From Castor canadensis (lineage: Eukaryota; Chordata; Mammalia; Rodentia; Castoridae), in the NCBI RefSeq assembly GCF_047511655.1, contig NC_133390.1, positions 96,045,583-96,109,582 on the forward strand: a stretch of 64,000 nt of DNA, written 5' to 3'. Positions 48,941-61,219 of the stretch are shown here, piece after piece; the first letter of the stretch is position 1, and every line of letters begins with the position of its first letter. Both the position numbers and the translations under genes were made by a program. The notes beneath the pieces were generated by a model. That model was not told where the DNA came from. It did no database searches and saw only the letters and a program-made list of their open reading frames with translations.

Positions 48941-49345
48941 TGAGTTGATTTTCTGTTCCTTTAATAAGATACCCAAAGCTGGGCACTTATAAAAGAAGTT
49001 TATTTAACTTATAGATTTGGAGGCTGAAGTTCCAAGGTTGAGCAGCTTCATCTGTTCCTCTTCTGGTGAGGAACCCCTAGGCCAAGGCACAATAGTGTAG
49101 AGAAACAGCAGAACGGACCCATGCAAAAAGGTTAAATGGGTGGGGGACTTACTTTATAAAACTTGTACTTTCAAAAAATAACTCATTTATGAAACCAAAA
49201 TTAATTCCTTCTGAGGGTGATGCCCTCCATGACCTAACTACCTTTCATTAAACCTCGTCTCTTAGACATTCCACCATCTCTAATACTGCCATATTGGAGA
49301 CCAAGCCTTCAGCCCATGAACCCTTGGGGGGACAAACCACATGCA
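48941..49345 (-). mobile_element. LTR-like relic, probably MaLR type, antisense
   Basis: The + strand pattern (ctgttcctttaataagatac, agtttatttaacttatag, gaggctgaagttccaagg, gatgccctccatgacctaac, ggagaccaagccttcagccc) matches the reversed layout of MST/MLT-like LTRs. Its ends read TG and CA. Family and borders are uncertain. Confidence 0.6.
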
Positions 49346-50591
49346 ACCGTAAGACTACTGCATTAAAAATGTAAGAAATAACAATATTTGTAAATTTCTA
49401 CAGAGGAAAAAAATTGCTATTTTAGCAATGATGGTGGGATTTTGTGTTTTGGAATGGGGTTGGGTATTGGTTTGTTGTTATTGTTGCTTATTTTAACCAA
49501 AGAGCTCATGTTGTATATGTTTTTTTCTTATTTATGTTCACTATAATAGTGTCAACCATGCACTCCTTGAAACCAGAATTGATTTCAAATCATAATGAGG
49601 ACTGCATATAAGATATTTGTGACTTGTCAAACTCACAGAAATAGAGAATTGCACCTGAACTTCTGCCCTATCTATATCAACACTGTCAGTCTTTGGACAG
49701 TATCATTTTTCAGAGAGTCATTTTATCAATTCAGGCACCTAGAGAAATTCCTTAACAAACTAAAACACTTTCAGGGTGACTTGACAGATGACGTTAACGA
49801 TAAAGATATTTTTAGGTATAGCACACAAGAAGAGGTTGCAAAAATGGTTATACACTACAGGCTTTGCCAAGTCCTTGTAATTAGTGTGACCATATGCATG
49901 GCGATTTCTTTCTACTCATCTGCAGAATTGTTTTCTTCTTTTCTTTATCACCAAAGTAGTGTGGGAAATGTTCATAACAGTTGGGCCATGGGAAGGCTCC
50001 TGAATCTGCTCTTTGGATGTTTTTAGGAAGTGACATAGCATCAGAGATCACAAGCAGCTGAAGGACGATCTGCAATACTAATTAGGGAAAAACCAATTCT
50101 CATTCATTCAGCTTGTTCTGATATCACTTCTTGGCACTAAAAAGAGACTAAGACAATGTGCAAATCTTACAATTGGGAAGGCAATATTTGATAATATTAT
50201 CTGCCCTTTCTGGGCACTTGGCCTCTGTGCTATTTTGAATATTATTTCCAATGTTGAGATGATTTTGCATGGTTAGAATCACTCAAGTCTGAGCCACAGT
50301 AAGTATGATAAGGTAACAACTAAACTCAGAAGCAATGAATGTTGCTCTTTGGTTCAGTCTTTTGACTATATTTAACCAACAGATACATTTTTATCCAAGG
50401 AATTTCCCATACTAAAAAAATATGATGTTTTTAAATCTTTTTTCTCAATATGTTTGTCCTTTTTACTTTGCCATAACTGATAACAAGCAAATTCCTATAG
50501 ATATATACATTTCCTGTCTGGTAGCCAGTACTATTACCAGTACAGTAGGATCAAGGATTTAAATACTAGAGCATGTCACAGTATTTAAGAA

Positions 50592-50825
50592 TGTTGTGGT
50601 CAAGAGCGTGCTCTCCAGGCTCTGAGTTGCGTGAGTTTGAATCCAATCTCAGTTATTTACTATTGCTTTGTGACCTTGAAGAACTTATTTAAACTCACTA
50701 AACCTAAGATTTATCATCTACAAAATGAAAATAATATTAGTACCTATCTTACATGGTAGAAAGTTGAACATAATTCATGTCATATGTAAATATCTGGTAA
50801 ATAATTGCTATTGTCATTACTATAC
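50592..50825 (+). mobile_element. MIR, nearly complete
   Basis: gtggtcaagagcgtgctctc, gagtttgaatccaatctcag, ttatcatctacaaaatgaaa, gtacctatcttacatggtag, ctggtaaataattgctattg cover almost the whole MIR in order. Confidence 0.85.
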
Positions 50826-51361
50826 AAAATATTAACATTTAATTAAGTTTATATTATCATATAATTCAGGACAGAAGTAGTAAAACTATCATGTCTTCAT
50901 GAGTTTTCTTTTCTCACATGTGGTTACACAGAATATCAAGGTAGAGGGTTTTTTGTCCATTAATGCCTTTTTCCTGGGTCTGCTGCTGGTCAGTAGCAGA
51001 TGGGCAAATGGGAGATGGGAAGTGGTATTTCCATGTAGACCTGTACATTCTAAGCAAGGCTAGGCAAAAACTCACTTTTATATGTCCAAGTGAATCTATC
51101 ACTTTCAAAAATGGAAACTGTTTTCACAGAGCCTTTAGGAGATGCTTTTAGGAGGGTATCAATTGGTGAAAGAGAAAATGATTGTTGTCTTCTAGGTGCA
51201 CTTGGACCAAGAGCCATGAAAGTAAGTTATCACTTGTTCTAACACTCCCTGGGATCCTCTTAGTTCTCTAGCAAAAGTTCTCCTTTCTGTGCTGTCACCA
51301 CAGCTTTGAGAAACAGTATGCAGGTTTTTATGCTGAAACTTCAGAGGTTGTATTTGATTTT

Positions 51362-51565
51362 TTTAATTTCATCTTTTTATTATATTATTGTTGTACTGGG
51401 GGTACACTGTGACATTTACAAAAGTTCTTAGAGTACATCATAGTTGAATTCACCCCCTGCATCATTTTCCTATATCACCCCTGACCCCATTCTTGGGATA
51501 GTTTCAACAGGTCTCATTTTTCAATGCTCATACACGAGTATGTAGTGTTTCCATCCTCACAATGA
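51362..51565 (-). mobile_element. L1 3'-end fragment, antisense (same family as 48191)
   Basis: tgttgtactgggggtacact, acatcatagttgaattcacc and gggatagtttcaacaggtct align with the copies at 48191 and 60961 in the same order and spacing. Confidence 0.72.
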
Positions 51566-51849
51566 GGAGTGACTTGCATGTACCACAGAAACTTAGTTTT
51601 CTCTGCACAGGTTCCTACGTCTTGCTTTGAATTCCCTTTCAGGAGTTCAGGTTCTCAGGTTGTTGCTTTTGTGTTCCTTGTCTGTTAAAGTATTGAAATT
51701 TGAATCAATACTTTTTGCTAAACTCTCACCTTCTTCTATAGTTTTTCAAAGTCATAGAGAGAATGAAGTCTAACTTATAAGCTCCCTATAGGTGGAACCA
51801 GAAAACAAACTTTGTGAACAAAATATATTCAGTAAGAAATGAGGAAAGT

Positions 51850-52030
51850 ACTGAATTTGAAATAGGAAATTTTTAGTTTCTTCCTCAATTACTTATGAAC
51901 TGTGTGATTTGAACAGATCACCAGATCCTTCTAAATCTAGTTTTATTACCCACAAAATGGGCATCAGAGCTTGCTCAGTGTGCCTCTTAGAGTGTCAGTG
52001 AAGAGGAAATACAATCATGTATGTAGAAAT
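51850..52030 (+). mobile_element. MIR
   Basis: gaactgtgtgatttgaacag, ttttattacccacaaaatgg, agagtgtcagtgaagaggaa: sense MIR order. Confidence 0.65.
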
Positions 52031-53489
52031 GTTATATACAGATGTCAAATCTCCTCCCACATATTTTTAATAATATAGAACCAACTGTTTGGCTGCTCTT
52101 CAGCAACTCTCTGCAGGTCCTGAAAACTTTGCTGTCCTTTATAACTGGGGACCATGCAGTGCCTGGCCATATGAGAGGGATCAAGGTTCACAGTAGTCAC
52201 CACATAATCTTTCTTTTAGAGGTAGTGCTATGAGAGGGGTTATATCAGCAGAAACCCACTGACATTTTACCTGAAAGACTAGTGAATGACTTTCCCTTAT
52301 CTGATTTTAAAATCAAACTTTTTAAAAAGCCATAATATTGACTAATATAGTCCCCTCATCTACATAATATAATATATTCTTCAAACTTTTTATTATCCCT
52401 GAGTGACCATAAAATCTCAGCTGTTCAAAATGATTTTTTCAGATTTACAACATTCCATAAAAATTTTTAGTTGTAAAAAAATATTTTCCACTGAGCTAAA
52501 TCTGTCCTACCCTCATGGATTTTTTAAATGTGTTAGTCACCATAGCATAGAATTGAGGTGTTATTTAAACACACATTTTTAGAGGGACAATAACCACAGG
52601 TATTACTGATTTTTTAAAAATTTTATATTAGTCATCTGATGTATGTGTATATTTTATATCACACCTGATGTAAAAGCATGATTATATGACCTCAAAACTC
52701 CATTCTTTCTTGGACTAGAAATTGAAATGTCTTGGTAACCACAAACCTGTATTTCTAGTATTCTTTAAGTATGCACATGATTACCTAAGAAATATTTAAA
52801 AAGTGAATTTTAAAAGTCAGTGAGACATGCCTGGATTAAAAGTAACATGGATAGCATAACATATAAATTGAAATAGAGTATATACTTACATTGCCTTATG
52901 TTAAGATGTACTAAACCTGCTTCTTCCTCTCCTCAAATTCTTTTTAGAAACATCTATCTCAAAATTGGGGTATTAACCAGATGCCAGCCCCATTTGAACT
53001 AAGAAGTAAGAGAGATAGAAGTTGCCTTAGGGTAACATTTCCCAAAATGAATTGCACAAAACTCTAAGCCCTCAAGATGCTCTTTTTAAAAAAAAAATGA
53101 GTTTGTTGCAGTAAGTGGATCCTATAGTCAAATAAGTTTGTGAAATATTGTATGTCTTATTCTTTTAGACATTTGTAAAGTGCATTAGTATGTTAAGTAG
53201 TTTTAGTAGCCCTATAGACAAGCTTATCACTAGCTTATTTTATCTTAGAAACTGTTTTGATATTACAACTCCTTGACATCCTGTAGAACAGTTTCAGAAG
53301 TGCTTCTGTCCTAAAGACACCTGTAGTACTAAAAGAAGAGAAAAAACAATAGATGTAAAGACCCAGGTTTTTATTGTATCATATTCCACACAGAATGCTT
53401 TCATACAAGAGTATGGAGATGAGGTTGTTCTTGCCAAATCCTTAGAGATGTCTCTGCTTGTATAGATGAAGTTATTTATCACTATTCTT

Positions 53490-53885
53490 TATGACTCCCT
53501 TCCCTGCCAAGCCCTAGCACTTTACATCCACCCCCAGCCATCTTCTCAGGCTTTAACTCTGAGCTTGCCCATGACCAATGAGATGTTTGTTAGTGGACCT
53601 GATGTGAGAAATGCTATAAATGTGCTTGTACAGTTGTCTTATCCTCTTGTACTCCTGTCTTTTATATGAGAGACCATATTTCATGGAAAACACACATCTG
53701 CAGTTACAAGTCCTAGTTTACTTGGATTTAGCTATCATCATAGAGCCAAGCCCAAATGAACATGTACTAGATCAGCCAACCTTAGCCAACTTGCAGGTAT
53801 ATTGTCAAGCCTAAGTGTTGGGGTAAGTCTGTGAGGCTGGGCATAGTTGTTCTGCAGTGTTTTCATGGCAATTGTTGCCTAATGA
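53490..53885 (+). mobile_element. Old LTR-like relic (ERVL/MaLR style)
   Basis: The order of features resembles old ERVL/MaLR LTRs: cttgcccatgaccaatgaga at 53566, ccaaccttagccaacttgca at 53777, caagcctaagtgttgggg at 53806, then a short tail to gccta near 53880. It is highly diverged, and the call rests on a few conserved phrases. Confidence 0.5.
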
Positions 53886-53891
53886 ATATAT

Positions 53892-53934
53892 TGCTGCTGC
53901 TGCTGCTGGTGTGTGTGTGTGTGTGTGTGTGTGT
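53892..53934. repeat. Compound microsatellite (TGC)5 then (GT)13
   Basis: Five TGC units run into 13 GT units, followed by a GCACGTGCATGTG tail. Confidence 0.95.
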
Positions 53935-55846
53935 GCACGTGCATGTGTATGGCTGTATAGAGCGTTTGCTCCAAATCATTAATACTGCTATCGGTGTCTG
54001 TGATAACTGGAAGAGAATATAGGAGTATATTGCAAGACATTGGATTTGTGGATTATTGGCTTTTTAAAGTTTCTTTAATTCTTAAGTTCTAGGAAGCTAT
54101 GCTTTATCAAATGCATATAATTTTTGATATCTCGCTTGTCTTAGTATCATTACTGCCACATTTCTGAGGAAAATAGACCCTTGTGGCATATTTTTGGTAT
54201 ATTTTTGTTAAGTAAGTATGGAAAAATGTATTAATAGGAACATAAATTGAAAAAGCAATAGATCTGCAGTTTATAGGCAAAGGGTCTCACAAAATCTCAA
54301 TTCTGATTAAAGCTCCTCAAAATATTACTTTTTATTTTGCTATTTTTCAGCAAAGGAAAAGAAGGAATACTCCACAAACTTCCTGGCCTAGAGGCCTGGT
54401 AGTTCTGTAATAAAAGCCATTAACTCACCAACCTACTCACTGTTAGTAGCCAAGCCTTCACTGGATCCCAGCCAGGGACCCCTCTGTTCTTGACGAAAAC
54501 TGTGGTCCTTTTCTTTCCATACCACTTCCGATGTCTCTTCTTTTCTCACCTATCCATGATGTGATCCTTATCTCCAATCCTACATGAATTAATCAACTCT
54601 ACTTCATCTATAAAATAGGTGATTGCAGCAATTAAGCAATTATTGTAGATAAAAGTATATTAGCTGTTTGCTCAATAGATGTTGACCTATTTTCCTGCTT
54701 ATCCTAAATTTTACTATATTCTTAATGGTAGTCCAGTGATAAAACAGAGATAGAGATTATACAGATAGTGATGAAGATTAAGATAGATATGAAATGGTCA
54801 TAGCAATTATTGTACAAGATTTGTTTGTATGAGATAATATATTTACCTTACAATGAAAATAATTACCTTAAATAAGCATACTTACTAACATTGTCTTCAT
54901 TTTAAAGTCACTACTTTATGAGTTAAAATGCAGAAGCATAAAAGAAGGAAGATTTATTGCATTAATTTACCTCACTTTGTCATGTCTTTAATGTGCCTTG
55001 CACATTAGATAGCTGGAATTTAGGGGTATGCCTTTAAAAAAAAGCCTGAAGGTTAATGTGTATCATCTACATGCTTCAGAGAATAAGCAAATTACTGACT
55101 GGTCACATCAAGGTGAAATACAGTGGAATGAACCCACTGTGGCCACACCTCAATTTTAAGTCTACCTGAGGAAAAAAAAGAAGCTGAAGCACAGCTATTT
55201 TAACAAATAGGAGTAGGAGTGATTAATTACTTTTTACTGTCATTCAACAGCTTGTCACCTAGGGAGTAACCTCATTTCCCATAAATTTAATAGAGGTCAC
55301 ATCTTGGCCTACGTGGCTGAAAAGCATTGCTCCTGAAACCCTGATGGTCCTTTTAAGTCCACTGATGTGTGAACATATTTCTCTTAACCTGTATACTCAG
55401 TCTCTCTTGGGGAGACACTTTAGTAGATCTATGTGTCATCAACATGGAAAGTTACAAGTGATAAACTCTTTGATTTGTTTCTATTTCATATAAAAATGAT
55501 AGAAAATTTAAAACCAACGGGTGTTATTCTACATTTAGAGCATCTTCCTACTCTACTAAGGGAGTATGGAAAGATACTTACTGAAAGAGAAAGCTGTAGT
55601 TCTAAGATTTTGCAGACTTAGCCATTTAGTTTGGTGTCTAAAAAGGAATTTCCAAGATCCCATCAAGGATTTGCAGGGTAAGATGGAGACTACTTATTGT
55701 ACCTAATTCTCATCCTAACATATGTAATAATCCACATGGAGAGAATTTTTTAAAAAGCAGGATAACTGCAAAGACTACCAGACACCAGCTGGGATTTAAA
55801 AATAAAGAACAGCTTGAAGGAAGAACAGCTGATAAAAAGTAAATTT

Positions 55847-55938
55847 GGGGTTTAGGAATGTAGCTCAGTGGTGAGCTCTTGTCTTCACATGCAAGAGGCT
55901 CTGGTTCGATCCTTCAAACCTCAACACAGAAAAAAAAA
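55847..55938 (+). mobile_element. tRNA-derived SINE (ID-like)
   Basis: ggaatgtagctcagtggtga and ctctggttcgatccttcaaa are well-preserved Pol III A- and B-box forms of ID-type SINEs, followed by an A-tail. Flanks aaagtaaattt and aaggtaacttt suggest a short target duplication with two mismatches. Confidence 0.85.
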
Positions 55939-58140
55939 GGTAACTTTTTATCTATTCTCATTGCACATCCAACTAAGAAACATGGGGCCTTCCTTTTCTG
56001 CTCAAAAACTCATTTCTGGGGCTCTCCATAGTATTTTATTAATTCTACAGTACCTCTTTCTCCACATCTATGTATAAATGTTAATCCAGTTAATATGTCC
56101 AAGGTGGAAATGGATGAGCACTGGCATGTCCCATCTTGAGTTATGATGTTCATAAGACCAGGTGGTAAAAGAAAAATCACTGAACTCTGGAGGTTGAAGT
56201 TTTTCATTTGCTTATGTTCTTCTCTTACCATTTTCCTGACAAAGAAAGTTTTCTATGTAAAGTCTCCTGGTACCAAAGTGAGCTGCAGAAGAAGGAAGAA
56301 GAACCCTCTCTCCTAACCTATTAGCAAACATTTAGCTTACATTAATTTCTTACATGATGACAGGCCTTTGAAAAGATTCTGTGTGGTGAAGACATAGAAG
56401 CATTATAATCAGGTAGAATCCAGAAGCCATATTTCCAGAAGAAACATACCAACCATTGTAATGAGAAGGTCTCCTGAATTTCTAACAGAGGTGCTAGATA
56501 CTAAGATAAGAAGAAAAAATGAATAATTTAATACAATGAGTCTTCTCTGGAGGAAATATAACTTTCTATTTAAAAACTCAATTCTAGCTCAATTCTGACT
56601 GGGCAAAGCACCAGACCCTTTTAGCTCAGCTTTTTATTTAGTACCTATAAATCGGAAGAAATAATATGTTTTATCTACTTCGTGGAGATACTGAAAATTT
56701 AAATGCAATTATGCATGTGAAAATGTCTTGAGAATTATGAAAACTCATTAGTGGTAGAGTCTGTAAGATCTTTAATTTTTTAGAGATTGCCCTCTACATT
56801 TCTAATTTGATTTTATCTCATATTGATTCTTTGCTTATTGCTTCTGGTTTAGAATTTGTTCTGCAGCTTAATTTTTAACTTTTTGTAATTTTTATTATTT
56901 CCTCCCATTCTATTATCTCAATAACTTTTTCAAAATAATCAAAAGGGTTTTTTTAAAGTATTTTTTAAATTTTTGTTTCAAGAGAACATCTTTAGGATTC
57001 TTCATTGGACTTTGCCACTTCTATATTTTTCACTGTTTCTTCTACATTGGCTTCATTCTCAGGTAGACCTTTGTCCTCTGTAATAAAGAAAGGTCCCTTA
57101 ACAATGGGCTTCTGTACAATTGTAACATCGGTACCCTGTAAAACATTGCCACATGGCTTGAAGGCAGCTCTGTGAAGGAGTTCAATTCTGTAGAATGAGA
57201 AATGCAGAACATGGCAAATTCCATAACTAAGTTTATAGAAATTAACAACCAAAAATCTAGTAAGAATGTGAGAGACAAATGTAAACGAACTGAGCAGATA
57301 ATGTAAATGAACTGGAATACTGATAACTGACAAATTTGTTCTCATCAGATCTAATCTTGCATGTAACTAAGGAAAGCAAGTGGAAATGTTTTTGAAGAAT
57401 AATAAGTCCAGACTTTCTCAACTCACTGTCACAAAGGAGATAGAAATAAAAGCTGAATTTTTTCCTAAATAACATACAAACTTATTAGAGAAAGTTAAAA
57501 TAAATGAAATAACTATTCAAAGACATTAGTAAAACAATTAAATAAAACTCCCCAAAACCTAAGGAAAGCAAAAGAAGAAAAAATAACAAAGCCAAAGTAA
57601 AGCCAAAATTAGTGAATTACCAAGAAGATAGGAGAATTAATAAATTAAGAGTTTTATACTCATCAAAAAGATCAAATAATCAAATCTGGAAATTCTAGAT
57701 AAGAAATAAACAGAATAAACAAAACTGTACAGTTGTGAGGATGAGAAATGGAGTTCACCACCAGAACACAGGCATTTAACACATTCTAAGGATATAACAT
57801 TCTCCACTTAATAACAGATTCTAAAGTCAGGATAAAACTAATGATTTTGTAGGAAAACAAAAATTAACAAAATGGATGCAAAACACTGAAAACTTGGCAG
57901 AACAATAATTAAGGAGAAAACAAAGTAGGTGAAAGGGAGCTGAGCTCAGATTTTTTTTCAACTATTTCAAAATGTTCCCAAGTAGTGAGAAAATCATGAT
58001 CTTTCCAGTCTGCCTTACAAAGTAAGCATAAGCTGGATACTCAGACTCAATAAGTATAACTCACAATACATTTATTTGGAAAAAAATTTTCATTACATAT
58101 TTACTAAATGAAGATAAGTCAATAAAAATCTCAACAATCA

Positions 58141-58230
58141 GGCTGGGCATATGGCTCAAGGGATAGAGCACCTACCTTGTAAGCGCCAGGTCCTGAGTTT
58201 AAACCCTAGTACCACCAAAACAAAACGAAG
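58141..58230 (+). mobile_element. tRNA-derived SINE
   Basis: ggctgggcatatggctcaag, gtcctgagtttaaaccctag, taccaccaaaacaaaacg. It interrupts a sense-oriented old L1, only about 50 bp before a composite SINE. Confidence 0.88.
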
Positions 58231-58279
58231 CAAAAAATCAGAACAGTCTAAGTTTAAAATTAATAAAATCCATAAGCAT

Positions 58280-58482
58280 CCGGTTGCCGGTGGCTCATGC
58301 CTATAATTCTAGCTACTCAGTAGGCAGAGATCAAGAGGATCGTGGTTTGAAGCCAACCCATGAAATAGTTCATGAGACTGTGTCTCAAAAAATACCCAAC
58401 CCTCCCTCAAAAAAAAGGCTGGCTGAGTAAAGTGCCTGCCAAGGCCCTGAGTTCAAACCCAAGTACTGAAAAAAAAAAAAAA
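58280..58482 (+). mobile_element. Composite SINE: B1-like plus shortened tRNA-like
   Basis: A B1-like part (ggtggctcatgcctataatt, tagctactcagtaggcagag) is followed by tgtgtctcaaaaaa and then a shortened tRNA-like unit (aaaggctggctgagtaaagtgcctgcc, given here as a span near 58424-58440) with gagttcaaacccaagtactg and an A-tail. The A-box region of the tRNA unit lacks about 10 bases compared with the other copies. Confidence 0.88.
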
Positions 58483-59429
58483 TCATGAGCAAATAGCATT
58501 CCTAATACACACAGCCAATAAACAGGAGTGGTTGAGCTCCTGTGTAGAGATCAAGTTAGGATGAGGTACCGCTTTTGCCTGTCTGCTTAGGAAACAATAA
58601 AAAGATTTAAACATTGTTAAAACCTCCTGTAGGTGAAGCAGAGAAACAAGAACTTAAATGCCTTGTTGGTAAAAGCATAAATCTTTTCTGGAAAGCACTT
58701 TCATGATAGGTATTCAAGTGTGGTTTTTTGGATTAGATTTTTAATCCTTACTCAGCGATTCCAACATGTAAGAATGCATTATAACAGAACATAACAATTT
58801 GGAAATAACCAAATGTAAGCAAAGGCATGCATGCGAGGCTGGATCGGAAATATTATGATATTGAGATTTTGAGAAAATTCTCATTGGGGAATTTAAATAT
58901 CATGCAGACATTTAAAACACCTATATGTACCTATTTACTAACATGGAAATGTCCATGATATATTCATAGAAACAAACAAACAAAGCAAGTTACATAACAG
59001 CATGAGTAATAGTACCACTTTGGTTAGGCGACGGATAGAGATGTATAGATACCATATAGATATGTATAGCTATGTCCTCACGAATATCCAACTGCTGCTT
59101 TAATTCAATTATAAACTTTTTTCTTCTTTATAATTTCTGAATTATCTAAATTTGTAATGGTTTAATAGATTCTTTATCTTTGGTGAAGAACTAATTCTGT
59201 TTGCTTCTGTTTTTGCCTAATCTGGTGTGGACCTGTACTTTATTAAATATGGTGAAAATGAATTTCAGAAGAGCAGTAAAAATAAGACATAAACTATAAA
59301 GCTTATTTTTTATTTTAGATCAAACAGATGTAGTTCTCTTTTGAACTGCAGTGTTTCTAAATGCTTGCTCATCTTCTGCACTGTTGTCATCGTGGGTTGG
59401 TAATTGATGGAAGGCACTGTGTAGCCGCA

Positions 59430-59600
59430 GTGCTGTGATTAAAGACTCAGACTCCAGCCTCAGTTTCTCATCTGTCAAATAAGCATGACAGTAATACTTC
59501 CTATAGTGACTATTAAAAGAAGTAACAGAGGTACAGAACTTAAAACATTGTCTGTAATGTGCTAATCATTGTTTTTAATATCTGCATTTATTATCACTAG
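59430..59600 (+). mobile_element. MIR, diverged
   Basis: cctcagtttctcatctgtca, agtaatacttcctatagtga, gtgctaatcattgtttttaa: sense MIR order. Confidence 0.65.
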
Positions 59601-60960
59601 TATTTATTTTACTTAAATAAAAAGTTAATCATGAAAATAAAGCCAGTGATATAGCAGACAACCTTGAAACACTTTTCTAAAATGTAGAGGTGAAAAAAAT
59701 CAGACACCATAATAGAGATGAAAATTGTAGATGAAAGATGCAACTTAAGAATTATTTTAAGAAAGAAAATCCTGCAGGTGTAATGGAGCCTATAATCAAT
59801 GATATAGCTGAAGAAAAGTTTCTAAGTTGGAAAAAAATACATGTATATGCAAACAAAAGAAGTTACCTTCAACAGACTGGGAATACTAACTGCAGGAAAA
59901 ACCCACATTTCCCAGAAGCCTTAAATCTAGTGTGGAGATTTGGTATAACAGTGACTCTTCCTGTGTGTCAGGCCTGTGTTGGAGAAAAAAAAGCATCGTG
60001 TTGCTCCCCACATGTTGGAGAGCTGTAGCAGTGCAATATTGAGAAGAGGGCTATGTTTGAGACTGAGATACTCTAGGGACCTGAAACAAGGAATAATCAC
60101 AAGTCAGAAAACCTGGAGACATCCAGCCACAGTGTGTGGGTGAGAAATGGCCACAAGAGGCAGTCTTGGAGAGGGGAAGGGTTGGACACAGACCTACTGA
60201 GAAGCTTAGACAAAAAAAAAAAAAAGTTACCTTTTTCCAGGTAGCATATGTAAACAGAATATATCTAGACCCATGGTAGCAATAATTTTAGATTACAAGA
60301 AGAAAAATCTACTACACACTTGAGGACAAGGAATAAATGTCAACATAGGATATTACTTTAAATTATATATGGGTTCATGAAAATACATTTTTTCTCTGTG
60401 TCATAAGTACATGGAGAACTGTGAATTTGCAGTGAAAATGATTATGTCTGAAGAAATGCATACTCAACCACATTCACTTACATGTCAGCAAAAAGACTTT
60501 CTCAGCTATTCATGAGCTCAAAAAAGTTACTATCCACATATGCTCTTTGTGAAAAAGTTATATGAAAGTAGATGCTAGCAAGCTGAAAGATGAGTAACAA
60601 AAACAAAAAGACCAAAAAGAGCAAAAGGATCAAATTTTATGCAAAAGGATTTGCTACTTGATCTCTGTGAATATACCTGAACACAACTCTTATCTCATAG
60701 TAAGTGTTTTAAAATAACATACCTTAACACTGACAATGTGGAGGGATGTAAACATTCTTTCTTAGTGGGTTGTGTAAGAAATTTCAGAGTAAATTTCATT
60801 TTGAGTTGCTATCTTACTATAGGTAATAACTGACAGGGAAAATCCTTATGCAAACTGTTTCCCTCATATATCATTTACCATCCAAAAACCCAGATAAGTA
60901 TAATTACAGTTACTCTAAAGACAAAAGTAAGCAAGGGATAAAATGAAAATCATCTAAATC

Positions 60961-61145
60961 TTAATTTTATTAATTTTTTTATTATCATATAACCATTGTA
61001 CTGGGAGTCCACTGTGACATCTACAAAAGTGCCTACAATATATGTTAGTTAAATTCACCCCCTCCCATCATTTTCCCTTTTTCCCTTTCCCCCATTCTTA
61101 GAATAGTTTCAACAGTTCTCATTTTCCCATTTTTATACATGAGTG
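60961..61145 (-). mobile_element. L1 3'-end fragment, antisense (same family as 48191)
   Basis: cattgtactgggagtccact, ttagttaaattcaccccctc and agaatagtttcaacagttct are the same order of phrases as in the other two copies, after a T-rich start. Confidence 0.72.
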
Positions 61146-61219
61146 AAAATTTACTGGGAGCTAATTATAGGCTCCCAGGCAATTGTAATACACAGAGATC
61201 TCATGTGCTGTTTATGCAG

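Larger units (their letters stand above)
57560..59190 (+). mobile_element. Old L1 fragment, sense, split by two SINEs
   Basis: The clearest part is 58500-59060: ccttgttggtaaaagcataa, aacaatttggaaataaccaa at 58794, tttactaacatggaaatgtc at 58934, agcaagttacataacagcat at 58984. These are the 3' end of ORF2 and the 3' UTR of an old L1. The left part (57560-58140) is A-rich and L1-like but less certain. SINEs sit at 58141-58230 and 58280-58482. Confidence 0.65.
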
